Assembly: GCF_900156315.1 (NCBI RefSeq)
Contig: NZ_FTNI01000009.1
Location: 203,961-267,960, forward strand
Source: Microbispora rosea
Lineage (GTDB): Bacteria > Actinomycetota > Actinomycetes > Streptosporangiales > Streptosporangiaceae
Length of the DNA: 64,000 bases
Reading direction: 5' to 3'
Every line of letters starts with the position of its first letter. Positions within the stretch are counted from its first letter, which is position 1. Positions 34,395 to 47,181 of the stretch are shown here, in pieces. A program made the translations under genes and the position numbers. The notes under the pieces were generated by a model. That model made no database searches and was not told the DNA's origin. It was given only the letters and a program-made list of their open reading frames with translations.

Positions 34395-34531
34395 TGGTGC
34401 GGGTTTGCCCTTCCGGCGGGTGGGGAGGGGAGGACAGCGCCGCCGGGGGATGGTTGCGGACGGCCCGTTTCGGACTTCGTGGCGGTCCGTATTGAGGTGG
34501 ATCGGACGGAGCGGGACCGCGGAGGGGTGAA

Positions 34532-34954
34532 GTGAGCGGAATACCCACCATCAAGAACCTCGACGAGCTGACCGAGCTCGTGGAGCACCGGCCCGGCCTG
34601 TACCTGCGGTATTCCAAGGGGCCCGACGCCGACGCCGGCAAGCCGAGCGTCGACTACGAGAGCCGCCTGGAGCTGCCCGGCCTGTCGGTGACCGTGCTCG
34701 ACGCCGAGCGCTGGTGGACCCTCCCCCTGCGTGACTGGCTGGCCCGTCAGATCTGCAAGTACACGCACCTGGCCGAGAAGGACGAGGAACGGCACGCATG
34801 GGTGCTGACCGGCCACATGGTGGGCCGCGGTCCCGACCACGAGCCGCTCATCGACCGGGTCGAGCCGGTCGCGTGGCTCGACGACTCGGTGGTCGAGCAG
34901 GCGCGCGACCACTACGAGAAGGTGTTCGACGCCGGCCGCGACTCCACCGGCTGA
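34532..34954 (+). CDS. DUF6098-type conserved protein
   Basis: The 140-residue acidic protein includes IKNLDELTELVEHRPGLYLRYSKGPDAD, LELPGLSVTVLDAERWWTLPLRDWLARQICKY and a stretch with VGRGPDHEPLIDRVEPVAWL. This pattern (R/K-S-G-P-D-A-D followed by a GLS..L..E.WW block) recurs in a family of actinobacterial proteins I recall as DUF6098; the function is unknown. GTG follows GGAGGGG. It is a lone gene between the TetR remnant and the histidine kinase. Confidence 0.6.
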   Translation: MSGIPTIKNLDELTELVEHRPGLYLRYSKGPDADAGKPSVDYESRLELPGLSVTVLDAERWWTLPLRDWLARQICKYTHLAEKDEERHAWVLTGHMVGRGPDHEPLIDRVEPVAWLDDSVVEQARDHYEKVFDAGRDSTG

Positions 34955-35168
34955 GCGGCGCGGCACGTGCACGCCGCGGATGTATCCCGAAGTCGCGATC
35001 GACACCGACACGTCGCCTGCGGGGACGCTCCCCGGAGATCGTCCGCCCGGTAGCCTTGCAGGCCGGTGTACCTGCTGCGTCCGCGCCCGCAGTCACGGGA
35101 GCCGAAGCGTTCTGCAGTGGTTTATATGCTTTCTTTTCCTGTTCATGACGGTGATCGCGAGGGTGGAC

Positions 35169-39515
<4,347 letters not shown>

Positions 39516-39526
39516 GCGCGGCGGGC

Positions 39527-40828
39527 TCAGGGCTGACGGGCCGGGGCCGGGGCGGCGCGACGGCGCCGCACCCGCGCCGCCCGGCGCAGGTCCTCAAGCA
39601 CCGCCCGGGCGGCCCGCCGTCCGGAGACCAGCGCGCCCTGGTGGGAGCCGGTGTCCCGGTGGTCGCCGCACACGTAGCGCCCGGCGCCCAGCCCCACCGC
39701 CTCAAGACGAACCGGGCGGCGCAACGGCATCGGGGGCGGCATTGCGGGCAGGGCCGCCTCGATCGCGTAGGTCGCGACGTGCTCCCACGACGAGGTGTCG
39801 CCGTAGATCTCGGTGAGCCGGGTCCGCACCCGCGGCTCGTCCCGGTCCCCGTGTACGCCGAGGACCGAGGTGGCGATCAGCGCGCGGCCGTCCGCGGAGT
39901 ACCCGGGCGCGGCGTCGGTGATCACGATCGTGTCGGTGACGATCCCCTCCACGTCCACGACCAGCGTGGGCTCGCCGAGGGGCGAGGCGGGGGCGGCGTG
40001 GTAGAAGGTCGTGACCGGCCGCATCGCGGGCACCGGCAGACCGGGCACCAGCCGCGCCGCGGTGGGCGGATCCACCGCCACCACCACGGCCGCGCCCGCG
40101 ATCTCGCCCCCGCCCGCGAGGGCCACGCCGTCGGCCGTCAGCGCGCTCACCGGCGTCTCCAGAGAGATCGCGTCCTCCGGCAGGCGGGCGGCGAGCTGCG
40201 CGGGAATCCGCTCCATGCCGAGGGCCGGCACGCCGATCCTGCCGCGGGAGAACGACCGCCACAGGAGGTGGAAGATCCGGCCGGAGGTCTCCAGCTCCCG
40301 TTCCAGCACGACTCCCGCGAGGAGGGGGCGGAACAGGTTCTCGACGATCTCGGGGGACGCGCCCCAGCGCCGCAGCTCGGCCAGGGTGGTGCGCCCGGCG
40401 CTGCCGCGCCGCCGTACGAGGAAGTCGGGGAGCAGCAGGTCGCGGGCGGTCACCGCGGCGAGCACCGCCTTGTCGAACGGCGTGCCCACCGGGGCGAGCA
40501 GGCCGCTGAGCGCGTGCCGGGGATGCCGCCAGGGCAGCGCGACCCGCTCGCGCCGGCCGTCCTTGAAGATCATCGCTCCGTTGGTGAACCGCCGCAGGTC
40601 CAGCGCGGCGATGTCGAGGACCCGGCGGGCCTCGGGGTAGCTGGTGTTGAAGATCTGGTAGCCCCAGGCGAGCCGGAAGCCGTCCACCACGTCGGTGCGG
40701 ATCCGGCCGCCCACTCCGTCGGACGCCTCCAGGACGCGCACCGGCACCCCCTCCTGACGCAGGTGCCAGGCGCAGGCGAGGCCCGCGAGCCCCGCGCCGA
40801 CGACGATCACCGTGGCGGGCTGTGGCAT
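39527..40828 (-). CDS. FAD-dependent oxidoreductase (amine oxidase / phytoene-desaturase-like)
   Basis: The 433-residue protein has the dinucleotide motif VIVVGAGLAGLACAWHL with RVLEASDGVGGRIRTD, typical of the amine oxidase/protoporphyrinogen oxidase/carotene desaturase group, and a C-terminal FAD region GAGRYVCGDHRDTGSHQGALVSGRRAA. The middle (GYQIFNTSYPEARRVL) matches a bacterial subgroup lacking a known substrate. A basic Arg/Pro-rich tail ends the protein. ATG at 40828 follows GGAGGAG. It converges on the kinase gene with an 11-bp gap. Confidence 0.85.
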   Translation of the reverse strand: MPQPATVIVVGAGLAGLACAWHLRQEGVPVRVLEASDGVGGRIRTDVVDGFRLAWGYQIFNTSYPEARRVLDIAALDLRRFTNGAMIFKDGRRERVALPWRHPRHALSGLLAPVGTPFDKAVLAAVTARDLLLPDFLVRRRGSAGRTTLAELRRWGASPEIVENLFRPLLAGVVLERELETSGRIFHLLWRSFSRGRIGVPALGMERIPAQLAARLPEDAISLETPVSALTADGVALAGGGEIAGAAVVVAVDPPTAARLVPGLPVPAMRPVTTFYHAAPASPLGEPTLVVDVEGIVTDTIVITDAAPGYSADGRALIATSVLGVHGDRDEPRVRTRLTEIYGDTSSWEHVATYAIEAALPAMPPPMPLRRPVRLEAVGLGAGRYVCGDHRDTGSHQGALVSGRRAARAVLEDLRRAARVRRRRAAPAPARQP

Positions 40829-40947
40829 GAGCGGATCTCCTCCCCGGCCGGACACGCGACGGCTCCCTTCTGGGATTTCGAACCGGAACGGCGGGGCGGA
40901 TGCAGCGGCTCCGTACGAGCCTCGAAGCGGTGGGCGAGAGGTCAGAT

Positions 40948-40963
40948 CTGTGATCGTTCACAG
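40948..40963. promoter_or_regulatory. CTGTGA-tcgt-TCACAG inverted repeat
   Basis: A perfect 6-4-6 palindrome whose core GTG-N6-CAC resembles Crp-type sites of actinobacteria. It lies in the 479-bp gap between the oxidoreductase and the rhamnogalacturonan lyase genes, 360 bp before the latter. Confidence 0.45.
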
Positions 40964-41088
40964 TCCCGGAAAGCCGGCGTCGCTGAAAGTTACAATGATC
41001 GGCGCCCGGCGTCGATGTGCAGGTGACACGCCCGCAGCGGCTCCTACCAGCCGCAGATCGCCGATTCCTGGATGCCTCGGATGATTGC

Positions 41089-41104
41089 GTTCACATCGGT
41101 GAAC
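41089..41104. promoter_or_regulatory. GTTCAC-atcg-GTGAAC inverted repeat
   Basis: A second perfect 6-4-6 palindrome with the same layout and related core bases, about 200 bp before the lyase start. TTGACC at 41115-41120 follows and may be a -35 element. A GAAAGTTACA element at 40985-40994, like operators before many actinomycete polysaccharide-degradation genes, lies between the two palindromes. The remainder of the 479-bp gap shows nothing else distinctive. Confidence 0.4.
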
Positions 41105-41307
41105 CGGGCTGATTGACCACCCCGCCGGTTTCGCGTTGTGATGACGCACCCGGCGCTATCCCGTCGCACCGCACCCGCGACCGTACCCGCCGGGGCCCGG
41201 CCCGACCACGGAGGTCCCGCATCGGAGAGTCGCGATCACTCCCACGCCTCCGGCGCCCGCACGGCCGAACCCCGCGCCCCCGTCGGCACCCCCTCATGGA
41301 GTTCCAG

Positions 41308-43626
41308 ATGACCACACGACGAAGATCCGCTCTGGTCGCCGCCGTGGCCTCGGCCGCCGCGCTCGCCGGGACCGGGGTCCTGCAGGCCCTGCCCGCCTCG
41401 GCGGCGGCGGGCTGCCGGGTGGACTACCAGGTGACCAACCAGTGGCAGGGCGGATTCGGAGCCAACGTCGCGATCACCAATCTCGGCGACGCCGTCAACG
41501 GCTGGACGCTCACCTGGTCGTTCACGGCGGGCCAGGCCGTCACGCAGGCGTGGAACGCCACGGTCACCCAGAGCGGTGCGCAGGTCAGCGCCAAGGACGC
41601 CGGCTACAACGCCTCGATCCCCACCGGCGGCACGACGTCGTTCGGCTTCAACGGCTCATGGAACGACTCGTCCAACCCCGTGCCCGCGAGCTTCGCGCTG
41701 AACGGCACCACCTGCACCGGCGGGGTCACGAGCAGCCCCTCCGCGAGTCCCAGCGCGAGCCCGACCCGGTCGCCCTCCGCGAGCCCTTCCGCAAGCCCTT
41801 CGGCGAGCCCGACGCCCAGCCCCACGCCCAGCCCCACGCCCAGTCCCTCCCCCAGCCCCACGAGCATCCCGGCGGGCGCGCGGCAGATGGAGGACCTCGA
41901 CCGCGGCCTGATCAGCGTGCGGTCGGGCAGCGGCAACCTGGTCTCCTGGCGCCTGCTCGGCACCGAGAGCATCGGCACCGGGTTCAACGTCTACCGGGGC
42001 TCGACGAAGCTGAACTCCTCGCCGATCACCAACTCCACGAACTACTTCGACTCCGGGGCCGCCGCCGACGCCGCGTACACGGTGCGGGCCGTGGTGAACG
42101 GCGCGGAGCAGGCGGCGTCTGAGACGTCGCTGCGTTTCACCGGCGGCGACCACCTCGACGTGCCCATCCAGCCGCCGTCCGGCGGCACCACACCCGACGG
42201 AGTCGGCTACTCCTACAGCGCCAACGACGCGAGCGTCGGCGACCTCGACGGCGACGGGCAGTACGAGTTCGTGCTGAAGTGGGACCCGTCCAACGCCAAG
42301 GACAACTCCCAGTCCGGCTACACCGGCGACGTGTTCGTCGACGCGTACAAGCTGAACGGCACCCGGATGTGGCGCATCGACCTCGGCCGCAACATCCGCG
42401 CCGGCGCCCACTACACGCAGTTCCAGGTGTACGACTACGACGGCGACGGCAAGGCCGAGGTGGCGATGAAGACCGCCGACGGCACCAGGGACGGCGCCGG
42501 GAGGGTCATCGGCAGTTCCTCGGCCGACTACCGCAACTCCTCCGGCTACGTCCTGTCCGGTCCCGAATATCTGACCATGTTCAACGGCCAGACCGGCGCG
42601 GCCATGTCCACGGTGAACTACGACCCGCCGCGCGGGACGGTCTCCTCGTGGGGCGACTCGTACGGCAACCGGGTGGACCGGTTCCTCGCGGCCACCGCCT
42701 ACCTCGACGGCGCCCGCCCGTCGCTGGTCATGTCGCGCGGCTACTACACCCGTACGGTCATCGCGGCCTGGGACTTCCGCAACGGCTCCCTGGTCGAGCG
42801 GTGGAAGTTCGACTCCGACTCCGCCGGCAGCCAGTACACCGGCCAGGGCAACCACAACCTGGCCGTCGCCGACGTGGACGCCGACGGCAGGGACGAGATC
42901 GTCTTCGGCGCGATGGCGATCAACGACAACGGCTCGGCGCTGTGGAACACCCGCAACGGCCACGGCGACGCCTTGCACGTCGGCGACCTCGACCCGTCGC
43001 GCGCCGGGCTGGAGGTGTTCAAGGTGGACGAGGACACCAGCAAGGCCGCGGCGTGGATGGCCGACGCCCGCACCGGCTCGATCATCTGGAGCAACGCCTC
43101 CTGCGGCTGCGACAACGGCCGCGGCGTCTCCGACGACGTCTGGTCCGGCAGCCCGGGCGCCGAGTCGTGGTCGTCCGGCGTCAGCGGCATCTTCAACACC
43201 AGGGGGCAGAACCTCGGGCGCAAGCCGGGTTCGGCGAACTTCCTCGCCTGGTGGGACGCCGACCCGGTCAGGGAACTGCTCGACGGCACCCACATCGACA
43301 AGTACGGCACCGGCGGCGACACGAGACTGCTGACCGCCAGCGGCGTCCACTCCAACAACGGCACCAAGTCCACCCCGTCGCTGTCGGCCGACCTGTTCGG
43401 CGACTGGCGCGAGGAGGTCGTCTGGCCGACGAGCGACAACACCGCCCTGCGGATCTACAGCACGACCACGGCGACGAACCGCCAGGTCTACACGCTGATG
43501 CACGACCCCACATACCGCCTGGCGGTCGCCTGGCAGAACACCGCCTACAACCAGCCGCCGCACACTGGCTTCTTCCTGGGCGACGGCATGTCCGCCCCGG
43601 TCAGGCCGAACATCTATCTGAGGTGA
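41308..43626 (+). CDS. Secreted rhamnogalacturonan lyase (PL11) with family 2 carbohydrate-binding module
   Basis: The 772-residue exoenzyme starts with a signal peptide ending ALPASAAAG, followed by a CBM2 cellulose-binding module (residues about 35-133: YQVTNQWQGGFGANVAITNLG, surface Trp in GWTLTWSF and NGSWNDSSN). Next is a Ser/Pro linker of about 50 residues built of SPSASP and PTPSP repeats, then a PL11 catalytic domain starting RQMEDLDRGLISVRS, with repeated Asp-rich calcium loops such as VGDLDGDGQYEFV, YDYDGDGKAEV and VDADGRDEIV. It cleaves rhamnogalacturonan I of pectin by beta-elimination. ATG at 41308 follows GGAG; 41296 is an alternative. Confidence 0.93.
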   Translation: MTTRRRSALVAAVASAAALAGTGVLQALPASAAAGCRVDYQVTNQWQGGFGANVAITNLGDAVNGWTLTWSFTAGQAVTQAWNATVTQSGAQVSAKDAGYNASIPTGGTTSFGFNGSWNDSSNPVPASFALNGTTCTGGVTSSPSASPSASPTRSPSASPSASPSASPTPSPTPSPTPSPSPSPTSIPAGARQMEDLDRGLISVRSGSGNLVSWRLLGTESIGTGFNVYRGSTKLNSSPITNSTNYFDSGAAADAAYTVRAVVNGAEQAASETSLRFTGGDHLDVPIQPPSGGTTPDGVGYSYSANDASVGDLDGDGQYEFVLKWDPSNAKDNSQSGYTGDVFVDAYKLNGTRMWRIDLGRNIRAGAHYTQFQVYDYDGDGKAEVAMKTADGTRDGAGRVIGSSSADYRNSSGYVLSGPEYLTMFNGQTGAAMSTVNYDPPRGTVSSWGDSYGNRVDRFLAATAYLDGARPSLVMSRGYYTRTVIAAWDFRNGSLVERWKFDSDSAGSQYTGQGNHNLAVADVDADGRDEIVFGAMAINDNGSALWNTRNGHGDALHVGDLDPSRAGLEVFKVDEDTSKAAAWMADARTGSIIWSNASCGCDNGRGVSDDVWSGSPGAESWSSGVSGIFNTRGQNLGRKPGSANFLAWWDADPVRELLDGTHIDKYGTGGDTRLLTASGVHSNNGTKSTPSLSADLFGDWREEVVWPTSDNTALRIYSTTTATNRQVYTLMHDPTYRLAVAWQNTAYNQPPHTGFFLGDGMSAPVRPNIYLR

Positions 43627-43631
43627 TCCGC

Positions 43632-43676
43632 CGGCGGCGGTCGCGGACTACCTGGCGAGGTCCGCGGCCGCCGCCG
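43632..43676 (+). terminator. Strong hairpin terminator after the lyase gene
   Basis: Seventeen bases from 43632 (CGGCGGCGGTCGCGGAC) pair with 43660-43676 around an 11-nt loop, with a single G-T wobble. It begins 6 nt after the stop. No T-run follows. Confidence 0.75.
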
Positions 43677-43678
43677 CG

Positions 43679-43711
43679 CTACCGGGGCGCTACCGGGGCG
43701 CTACCGGGGCG
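43679..43711. repeat. Three tandem 11-bp repeats CTACCGGGGCG
   Basis: Copies start at 43679, 43690 and 43701, directly downstream of the lyase terminator and before the convergent NTF2-like gene. Simple tandem repeats; no function is apparent. Confidence 0.7.
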
Positions 43712-43744
43712 GCCGGCGCCCCGCGCTCCATGCGCCCGAAGCGC

Positions 43745-44188
43745 TCAGCCGGAGGCTTCCGTGGCTTGCGTGAGGCACAGACCGAGCTGGGTGTACAGCT
43801 CCAACTGGTCGAAGTACTCCCGATGCGTTTTGATCTTGCCGTCCTCAATGAAGGACGCGCAGGTGCCCCGGAAGGTGACCGGGCGACCGGTCCCCTCCAG
43901 CTCGCCCCCGTCCGGCAGCAGGATCGGCCCGAGGTGCGTCCCCGTGGCCGTCCACTCCACCATCAGGGGCGCTTCACAGCCGACGGCCTCGTACCACACG
44001 ATCAGCTGGAAGTCGGGAAAGCTCTTGAAAATCTGCTCGTACATCCACCCGATCTGCTCATGTCCCTCCGCCACTCCGAAAGGCGAGACGAGGACGGCGT
44101 CCGGGCTGAAGGTATCGAGCAGGGCCTCCAGGTCGTGTTCGTTCAGCGCGTCGGCCAGCTGGCGTTTCACAGCCCATGGATCCGACAT
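43745..44188 (-). CDS. SnoaL/NTF2-like protein
   Basis: The 147-residue protein reads like a SnoaL-type polyketide-cyclase or ketosteroid-isomerase-like protein: WAVKRQLADALNEHDLEALLDTFSPDAVLVSPFG, a central PDFQLIVWYEAVG, VEWTATGTHLGP, and FRGTCASFIEDGKIKTHREYFDQLEL. Many such proteins have no proven reaction. ATG at 44188 follows AAGGACTG. It is divergent from the M50 protease across 251 bp. Confidence 0.8.
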   Translation of the reverse strand: MSDPWAVKRQLADALNEHDLEALLDTFSPDAVLVSPFGVAEGHEQIGWMYEQIFKSFPDFQLIVWYEAVGCEAPLMVEWTATGTHLGPILLPDGGELEGTGRPVTFRGTCASFIEDGKIKTHREYFDQLELYTQLGLCLTQATEASG

Positions 44189-44439
44189 GACGACAGTCCT
44201 TCGACGGTCGGTATGCAACGCAGTGCAACAACATTAGCCAGAGTCCGGTCAGACGTCGCCCACGGTTACGCCGCCGGAACGCCACGAGAGGGTCCCGTTT
44301 CTTACAGAGTTGCGCAATTTCCGCACGGCGATCCCGGCGGCGGCCCCGCTGACCGTTCGTCAAGGGTCGCCAGGTCGCCGACCCTCGCGTGACCTGCACC
44401 TTTGTGGGTAGGCCAGTCACAGCGGAGGGGGGTGGCAGG

Positions 44440-45732
44440 ATGCGATCGTCGATCAGTCTCGGCCGAGTGGGCGGGGTCCCGGTCGGGCTCAACATCAGTG
44501 TCATCGTGATCGTCGTGATCCTGGTCATCGGGCTGGCCTTCGGGCGCTTCCCCATCGCCTTTCCCGGTCTGCCCATGGCGGCGTACGTGCTGGCCGCGGT
44601 GGTGTCGGCCCTGCTCTTCCTGGCCTCACTGCTCGCGCACGAGCTGGCCCACGCGATCGTCGCCAGGCGGCACGGAGTGGAGGTCAACGGCATCACGCTC
44701 TGGCTGCTCGGCGGGGTGGCCGAACTGCGCGGCGAGCCCCGCTCCCCCGGCGCCGACCTCAAGATCGCCGGGGTGGGGCCGTTGACCAGCGTCGTGCTCG
44801 GCGGCCTCTTCGCCCTCGTGTCCTGGGGAGTCTCGGCCATCGCGGCGCCGCCGCTGGTCAGCGGCATGTTCGCCTATCTGGCCGCGGTGAACGTGCTGCT
44901 CGCCGTGTTCAATCTGGTGCCCGCCGCGCCGCTGGACGGCGGCCGGGTGCTGCGCGCCTTCCTGTGGGCCCGCTGGCACGACCGCATGCGGGCCGCCGTG
45001 GCCGCCGCGCGGGCGGGCCGAATCTTCGGCTACATCCTGATCGCGCTCGGCTTCCTCAACCTCGTCTCCGGCCTCGGCCTCCAGGGATTCTGGCTGGCCC
45101 TGATCGGCCTGTTCCTGGTGAACGCGGCCACCGCGGAGGAGCAGCAGACGCAGATCGACGCCGCTCTGCACGGGATCACAGTGGGCGAGGTGATGTCGCG
45201 CGACCCGGTCGTCGCCCATCCTGACGAGACCGTGGCCGGGTTGGTCGACCGGCTCGTGCTGCGCCGCCACCTGTCCACCTATCCGCTGCTGGACGACGAC
45301 GGCCGCTTCGCGGGGCTGGTGACCCTGGGCCGCGTCCGGCGGGTGCCGCCCGGCGACCGGCCGACCACCCGGCTGCGGGACGTCGCGTGCCCGCCGTCGG
45401 AGGTGCCCACCGCGCACCCCGGCGACCTGCTCACCGAGTTGCTCCAGCGGATGAGCGGCGGCGCGGACGGCCGGGCCGTGGTGCTCGACGACGACGGTCA
45501 CCTCGTCGGCCTGGTCACGCCCACCGACATCAGCCGGACCATCCAGACAGTGGACCTGCGGGCGCGCGAGCCGTACCGGACGCCACGTGGCGCCGACCTC
45601 GCCCCGCCGCCTCCCGGAGACCGTAAGCCCGGAGGCCCCACGCCCGGCGGCCCTGCTCCGGGAGGCCCTGCTCCGGGAGGCCCTGCTCCCGGTGGCAGGG
45701 TCCCGCCGGCCGGTCGCCGCGACGCCGCCTGA
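44440..45732 (+). CDS. Site-2-type M50 metalloprotease with CBS pair
   Basis: The 430-residue membrane protease has its zinc motif HELAH at 67-71 in the second membrane segment and the third ligand Asp166 in PLDGGRVLRA. About six hydrophobic segments are followed by two CBS domains (about 245-365: VGEVMSRDPVVAHPDET, VVLDDDGHLVGLVTPTDI). It then ends with a Gly/Pro/Ala tail made of PGGPA repeats encoded by near-identical 15-bp units. Such proteases cut membrane substrates; CBS domains sense adenine nucleotides. ATG at 44440 is preferred, with GGCAGG just before it. No obvious substrate or anti-sigma partner is nearby. Confidence 0.9.
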   Translation: MRSSISLGRVGGVPVGLNISVIVIVVILVIGLAFGRFPIAFPGLPMAAYVLAAVVSALLFLASLLAHELAHAIVARRHGVEVNGITLWLLGGVAELRGEPRSPGADLKIAGVGPLTSVVLGGLFALVSWGVSAIAAPPLVSGMFAYLAAVNVLLAVFNLVPAAPLDGGRVLRAFLWARWHDRMRAAVAAARAGRIFGYILIALGFLNLVSGLGLQGFWLALIGLFLVNAATAEEQQTQIDAALHGITVGEVMSRDPVVAHPDETVAGLVDRLVLRRHLSTYPLLDDDGRFAGLVTLGRVRRVPPGDRPTTRLRDVACPPSEVPTAHPGDLLTELLQRMSGGADGRAVVLDDDGHLVGLVTPTDISRTIQTVDLRAREPYRTPRGADLAPPPPGDRKPGGPTPGGPAPGGPAPGGPAPGGRVPPAGRRDAA

Positions 45733-45750
45733 ACGCTCGTCCGACACGGG

Positions 45751-45921
45751 TCACTCGTCGGCGGGTTCCTCGACGTCGTCGGGCGAGTCGGCGCCGGGGG
45801 CGTGCCAGTCGCCGGACGCGCCTCCGTCCAGGTCCGTCCCGGGCTCCACGTCGGGTGACTGCGCCAGCGGCGGCAGCCGCTCCGGGATCACGTGCTCCGG
45901 CCCCGCGTTGTCCTTCGGCAT
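45751..45921 (-). CDS. Small acidic protein of unknown function (56 residues)
   Basis: The frame reads MPKDNAGPEHVIPERLPPLA, then acidic DVEPGTDLDGG and DSPDDVEEPADE. GAGGAGGAGG lies a few bases before the ATG, which is as strong as any ribosome binding site in the window. Third-position G/C bias fits a true gene. It is highly acidic and probably unfolded; no family is recognised. It converges on the M50 gene and is divergent from the sigma factor gene. Confidence 0.55.
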   Translation of the reverse strand: MPKDNAGPEHVIPERLPPLAQSPDVEPGTDLDGGASGDWHAPGADSPDDVEEPADE

Positions 45922-46127
45922 GGCCTCCTCCTCGGGCTGCTGCCTCTCCGTCTTCGCGTACCCTCGGGCGGCGCGGGCATTCGGTCAGGCCGCGAGGAGC
46001 GGGCGCGATAGCCGAAAACAGACCGGCGAACCGTGTTGAAAGGGAGACCAGGGGTAGGCGAACCGTGCGACCGGACCGGACAAAGCGGTCGTAACTGATA
46101 GAGGAAGGCTCTCAAGGAGGTGGGGAC

Positions 46128-46763
46128 ATGACGATCGTCGACGACACGGCGGTCGAACGACGGCGGCTGCGGTTCGAGCGGGACGCGCTGCCGTACATCG
46201 ACCAGATCTACGCCGGCGCCCTACGGCTCGCCCGAAACCCCGCCGACGCCGAAGACCTGGTGCAGGACGTCTACATGCGGGCCTTCAGCAACTTCCATCA
46301 GTTCCGCGAGGGCACGAACCTGCGGGCCTGGCTGTACCGCATCCTGACCAACACCTACATCAACACCTACCGCAGGCAGCAGCGGCAGCCGCAGCGGTCT
46401 GCGGCCGAGGACGTCGAGGACTGGCAGCTCGCCGAGGCGGCCTCGCACACCTCGTCGGGACTCAGGTCCGCCGAGGTGGAGGCCCTGGACGGGCTGCCCG
46501 ACTCGCGGGTGAAGCATGCGCTGCAGGAGCTGCCCGAGGACTTCCGGCTGGCGGTCTACCTCGCCGACGTGGAGGGCTTCGCCTACAAGGAGATCGCCCA
46601 GATCACGGACGTCCCCATCGGCACGGTCATGTCGCGGCTGCACCGGGGACGCCGGCAGCTGCGGACCAAGCTGGAGGACTACGCCGCCGAGCTCGGCCTG
46701 CTCCGGTCGGCCGGCCCCGCCGCACAGGACGGCGAGCGAACCCGGGACGGCGGCACGCACTAA
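46128..46763 (+). CDS. SigR/SigH-type ECF RNA polymerase sigma factor
   Basis: The 211-residue protein is very close to the oxidative-stress sigma factor SigR: region 2 is [20 protein letters not shown] with [17 protein letters not shown] and [21 protein letters not shown]; then the [14 protein letters not shown] linker and region 4 [23 protein letters not shown] with [14 protein letters not shown]. SigR is normally followed by rsrA, its zinc anti-sigma factor, but here the next gene is convergent and is not an anti-sigma. The protein therefore is an orphan SigR paralogue or is controlled from elsewhere. AAGGAGGTGG precedes the ATG. No canonical GGAAT...GTT promoter is obvious upstream. Confidence 0.9.
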   Translation: MTIVDDTAVERRRLRFERDALPYIDQIYAGALRLARNPADAEDLVQDVYMRAFSNFHQFREGTNLRAWLYRILTNTYINTYRRQQRQPQRSAAEDVEDWQLAEAASHTSSGLRSAEVEALDGLPDSRVKHALQELPEDFRLAVYLADVEGFAYKEIAQITDVPIGTVMSRLHRGRRQLRTKLEDYAAELGLLRSAGPAAQDGERTRDGGTH

Positions 46764-46788
46764 CACAGGACGGCTGGGCGGAAGGGGC

Positions 46789-47157
46789 TCAGGCGTCCTC
46801 GCGCTCGGGGTTCTCCAGCCGGAAGAAGTTGCTCGGGCTGCCGTCCTTGCGGTGCTCCTGGTAGATGAAGTTGAGGTTGCGCTCCTCGAACGTCGTGAAC
46901 CACTCGTCCCAGGAGATCTCCTTCAGGTCTTCGCCGCCGTAGCCCTGGAAGTCGAACCGGAGGACGCCGGGACGGCCCTCATGCTCTGTGCCGGTAACGG
47001 TGACGGGTCTGGCGTCCCGTTCCTCGGCCCAACGCCTGATGACCTCGTGGTCGGTCGTGATCAGGCTGCGTCCGGGGCGCTCCTCGTGCTCCTCGGAAGA
47101 GGAGATCTCCTGCTCGTACTTGTGCTCGCCGGTGACCGGGTGGTGCTGCTCGGACAT
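46789..47157 (-). CDS. Conserved hypothetical protein, LigD-locus neighbour
   Basis: This 122-residue acidic protein has a charged start (SEQHHPVTGEHKYEQEISSS) and a conserved half: TTDHEVIRRWAEERDARP, PGVLRFDFQGYGG, then LKEISWDEWFTTFEERNLNFIYQE and SNFFRLENPE. Similar proteins are widespread in soil bacteria with no assigned reaction and are sometimes mislabelled as glucan-branching enzymes. It lies 24 bp downstream of the LigD-type gene on the same strand and is probably co-transcribed. A role in DNA end repair is suggested by place only. Confidence 0.7.
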   Translation of the reverse strand: MSEQHHPVTGEHKYEQEISSSEEHEERPGRSLITTDHEVIRRWAEERDARPVTVTGTEHEGRPGVLRFDFQGYGGEDLKEISWDEWFTTFEERNLNFIYQEHRKDGSPSNFFRLENPEREDA

Positions 47158-47181
47158 CTCGCCACCTCCCCCTCGTCCTCC

